A DNA stretch of 64,000 nucleotides. It comes from Anaerolineae bacterium (GTDB taxonomy: Bacteria; Chloroflexota; Anaerolineae; Anaerolineales; Anaerolineaceae). Of the stretch, positions 62,076-64,000 are shown one piece after another. The stretch lies in the NCBI GenBank assembly GCA_013178295.1, contig JABLWW010000001.1, positions 186,001 through 250,000 on the forward strand. Direction: 5' to 3'. Under the pieces are notes generated by a model that saw only the letters and a program-made list of their open reading frames with translations, made no database searches and was not told the DNA's origin. Numbering within the stretch: the stretch's first letter is position 1; each line of letters opens with the position of its first letter. A program made the position numbers and the translations under genes.

Positions 62076-64000
62076 ATGGCGAGCACTCAGAGTGATAAGT
62101 TTTATCTTGGAAGACTTTTTGATCTCAAACAGGGCAATGTGCTGCCGCAGCAGGTCTTTTATGACCCGGCTGACTTGACCACTCATGCTGTGATCACGGG
62201 TATGACCGGTTCGGGAAAAACAGGGTTGGGTGTCATTTTGCTGGAAGAAGCGGCGCTAAAGGGGATACCAGCGATCATCATTGACCCGAAAGGGGATTTA
62301 ACCAATCTGGCTTTACATTTTCCAAAGCTCTCGCCTGAGGATTTTGAACCCTGGATGGACCTGGAGGCACCTGGCAACAGAGGGAAAGCGGCATCCGTTT
62401 TAGCGCAGGAGGCAGCCTCTCGCTGGCAGAGTGGCTTGGCGGATTGGGGATTGGGTGCTGAGGATATTTTGCGTCTTCAGAAGGCAGTGGAGCGCACAAT
62501 TTACACACCGGGCTCGGCTTCAGGCGTGCCGGTCAATATTCTCACGTCTTTTGATGCCCCTCGCGGATCATGGGAGGAAAATAGCGAGGCGCTGCGCGAG
62601 AAGATCGCCAGTACAATAACCGCCCTGCTTGGTCTGGTTGGTATGACGGATATTGACCCCCTGCGTTCGCGTGAGCATATCCTGTTATCTGCAATTTTGG
62701 AACATGCCTGGAGTCAGGGGCAATCATTGACGCTGGTTGACCTGATCTTGCAGGTGCAAAAGCCGCCGTTTGACCGTCTGGGCGCCTTCGCGGTGGATAG
62801 CTTCTTCCCTGAGAAAAATCGTATGGACCTGGCGATGTTGTTGAATAACTTTCTCGCCTCGCCGTCTTTTCAAGTCTGGCAGCAGGGGGCGGCACTTGAT
62901 GTGGGCAGTTTTCTTTATACAGAAGCTGGGATGCCAAGACACAGCATCTTCTATCTTGCCCATCTCAGCGAAAATGAACGTATGTTTTTTGTAACGCTTT
63001 TGTTTGCCTCGATTGAAGCCTGGACGCGTGCCCAGCGTGGTACCAGTGGTTTGCGCGCTCTGGTGTACATGGATGAGATTCTGGGGTATCTGCCGCCGAT
63101 TGCCAACCCGCCCTCACGCGCGGTGATGCTGCGTATGCTCAAGCAAGCCCGCGCGTTTGGTGTGGGGCTTGTTCTAGCTACGCAAAATCCTGTGGACGTG
63201 GATTACAAAGCGCTTTCCAATGCTGGCACATGGCTGGTTGGGCGTTTACAGACAGAACAGGATAGAGATCGTTTGTTGGACGGGCTTCTCAGCGCGAGCG
63301 GACAAAGCGACCGCTCTGAGCTTGCGCGGATGATTTCAGCCCTGCAAAAAAGAGTGTTTCTGCTACACAATGTGCACACCAAAGGCGCACAGATATTTCA
63401 TACACGTTGGACAATGAATTTTCTTGCAGGACCTATGACGCGGGCACAAATCCCCGCTCTAAATCAACTGGTCGGTGTTGAAACGCGTAAAGCTGCGCCT
63501 TTGCCTCAAGCTGAGGCAACCAGTCAGCAGGTAGCAGCCAGTGTGTCGCCAGCTGCAGCTGTTTTGCCATCTCCCACATCTGCGCAGAGCCATACGGCAC
63601 AGATCAGTAGTGCCCGTCCTGTTTTTCCTTCGGAGATTGAAGAATATTTTCTTCCCAATGATCGCGGCGTTAGCGAGGCGGCGGCTGAGCTAAACTTGAG
63701 TGCTGCCTTGCAGGCGGAGGGCGTTTGCTATCGGGCGGTGCTGTTTGCTCAGGCAGAAGTGCGGTATGTAGCCCGCCAGTATGGGCTGGATTATGCCAGA
63801 CGTATTGCTGTGGCGATAAGTGAGGCGGAGAGCAGTATGGTGCGTTGGGAGGAACATGAATTTCGTCCCTATGCGCTCAAGGAACTGCAACGCACTCCGC
63901 TTCCGCAGGCGCAGTTTTACCCGGCGCCTGCATGGCTGATGGATGTGAAGAGAGTCAAGGCTCTGCAGAGGGATTTTGAGGATTGGGTTTACCGCGAGGG
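62076..64000 (+). CDS. HerA-like / DUF87-type ATPase, partial (runs off right edge)
   Basis: At least 641 residues. Walker A GMTGSGKT (42-49) directly after the start, IIDPKGDLTN as in HerA/VirB4-type pumps, Walker B LVYMDEILGYLPP and the sensor-like LVLATQNPVD. A Pro/Ala/Ser-rich linker (about 475-510) precedes a C-terminal part. Such ATPases move DNA or protein through a ring. No nuclease (NurA) or secretion gene is in view. AAGGAT site before ATG 62076. Confidence 0.8.
   Translation, partial: MASTQSDKFYLGRLFDLKQGNVLPQQVFYDPADLTTHAVITGMTGSGKTGLGVILLEEAALKGIPAIIIDPKGDLTNLALHFPKLSPEDFEPWMDLEAPGNRGKAASVLAQEAASRWQSGLADWGLGAEDILRLQKAVERTIYTPGSASGVPVNILTSFDAPRGSWEENSEALREKIASTITALLGLVGMTDIDPLRSREHILLSAILEHAWSQGQSLTLVDLILQVQKPPFDRLGAFAVDSFFPEKNRMDLAMLLNNFLASPSFQVWQQGAALDVGSFLYTEAGMPRHSIFYLAHLSENERMFFVTLLFASIEAWTRAQRGTSGLRALVYMDEILGYLPPIANPPSRAVMLRMLKQARAFGVGLVLATQNPVDVDYKALSNAGTWLVGRLQTEQDRDRLLDGLLSASGQSDRSELARMISALQKRVFLLHNVHTKGAQIFHTRWTMNFLAGPMTRAQIPALNQLVGVETRKAAPLPQAEATSQQVAASVSPAAAVLPSPTSAQSHTAQISSARPVFPSEIEEYFLPNDRGVSEAAAELNLSAALQAEGVCYRAVLFAQAEVRYVARQYGLDYARRIAVAISEAESSMVRWEEHEFRPYALKELQRTPLPQAQFYPAPAWLMDVKRVKALQRDFEDWVYRE

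Overview
The window looks like a chromosomal segment of a non-photosynthetic, probably anaerobic member of the Chloroflexota (Anaerolineae-like). This rests on gene content rather than a marker gene: Thr/Pro-rich 'TPTP' tails on exported proteins, a short archaeal-type aspartyl-tRNA synthetase, corrinoid-dependent methyl transfer, an S41 protease, M42 peptidases and GT-C membrane proteins. No rRNA, tRNA, CRISPR array, insertion sequence or phage gene was seen. Both window edges cut through genes.

Layout. 1-2844 (-): a very long degenerate receiver / coiled-coil / roadblock-like protein with internal repeats, open at the left edge. 2961-6432 (+): wecC, wecB and a glycosyltransferase for a ManNAcA-type surface sugar. 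6429-16148: mostly minus-strand metabolic and exported genes (phosphoribosyltransferase, PHP phosphoesterase, bactofilin-like membrane protein, solute-binding lipoprotein, three M42 peptidases in a row), with one plus-strand alkaline-phosphatase-fold gene. 16256-18333 (-): a magnesium-chelatase-type AAA+/VWA pair. 18580-24478 (+): B12-binding mutase subunit, meaB, aspS, acetyltransferase, prs and mutM. 24504-25261 (-): NifU-like protein plus a cNMP-binding protein. 25361-32416 (+): membrane glycosyltransferase, OsmC-like protein, tpiA, ferredoxin, then a corrinoid protein / APC permease / MttB-family methyltransferase cluster. 32538-35135: clpB. 35151-39824 (-): PIG-L deacetylase, MoeB-rhodanese, upp and a large membrane protein. 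39870-45169 (+): ruvB, queA, a family-5 uracil-DNA glycosylase, a GGDEF protein, a SAM methyltransferase and a redoxin gene that needs UGA read as selenocysteine. 45173-54477 (-): deacylase, lipoprotein, pyrG, S1 protein, S41 protease, HAD phosphatase and a btuFCD-type ABC transporter behind a cobalamin riboswitch. 54816-56852 (+): another GT-C protein. 56861-60881 (-): a primosome operon (DUF151, dnaB, dnaD-like, and a loader with two AAA+ domains). 61230-64000 (+): an OmpR-type regulator with a dead receiver behind a long leader, then a HerA-like ATPase cut by the right edge.

The common thread is corrinoid use: the B12-binding mutase subunit with MeaB, the corrinoid methyltransferase cluster, and riboswitch-controlled corrinoid import. 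The strongest unusual signal is the redoxin at 44684-45169. Its in-frame UGA falls at the redox-active position (FA-U-PFC) and is followed, 25 nt later, by a small hairpin loop that fits the bacterial SECIS rule. Other notable signals are three start codons sitting exactly 6 nt after a -10 hexamer (leaderless mRNAs), the doubled helicase loader, and the repeat-built scaffold-like protein at the left edge.
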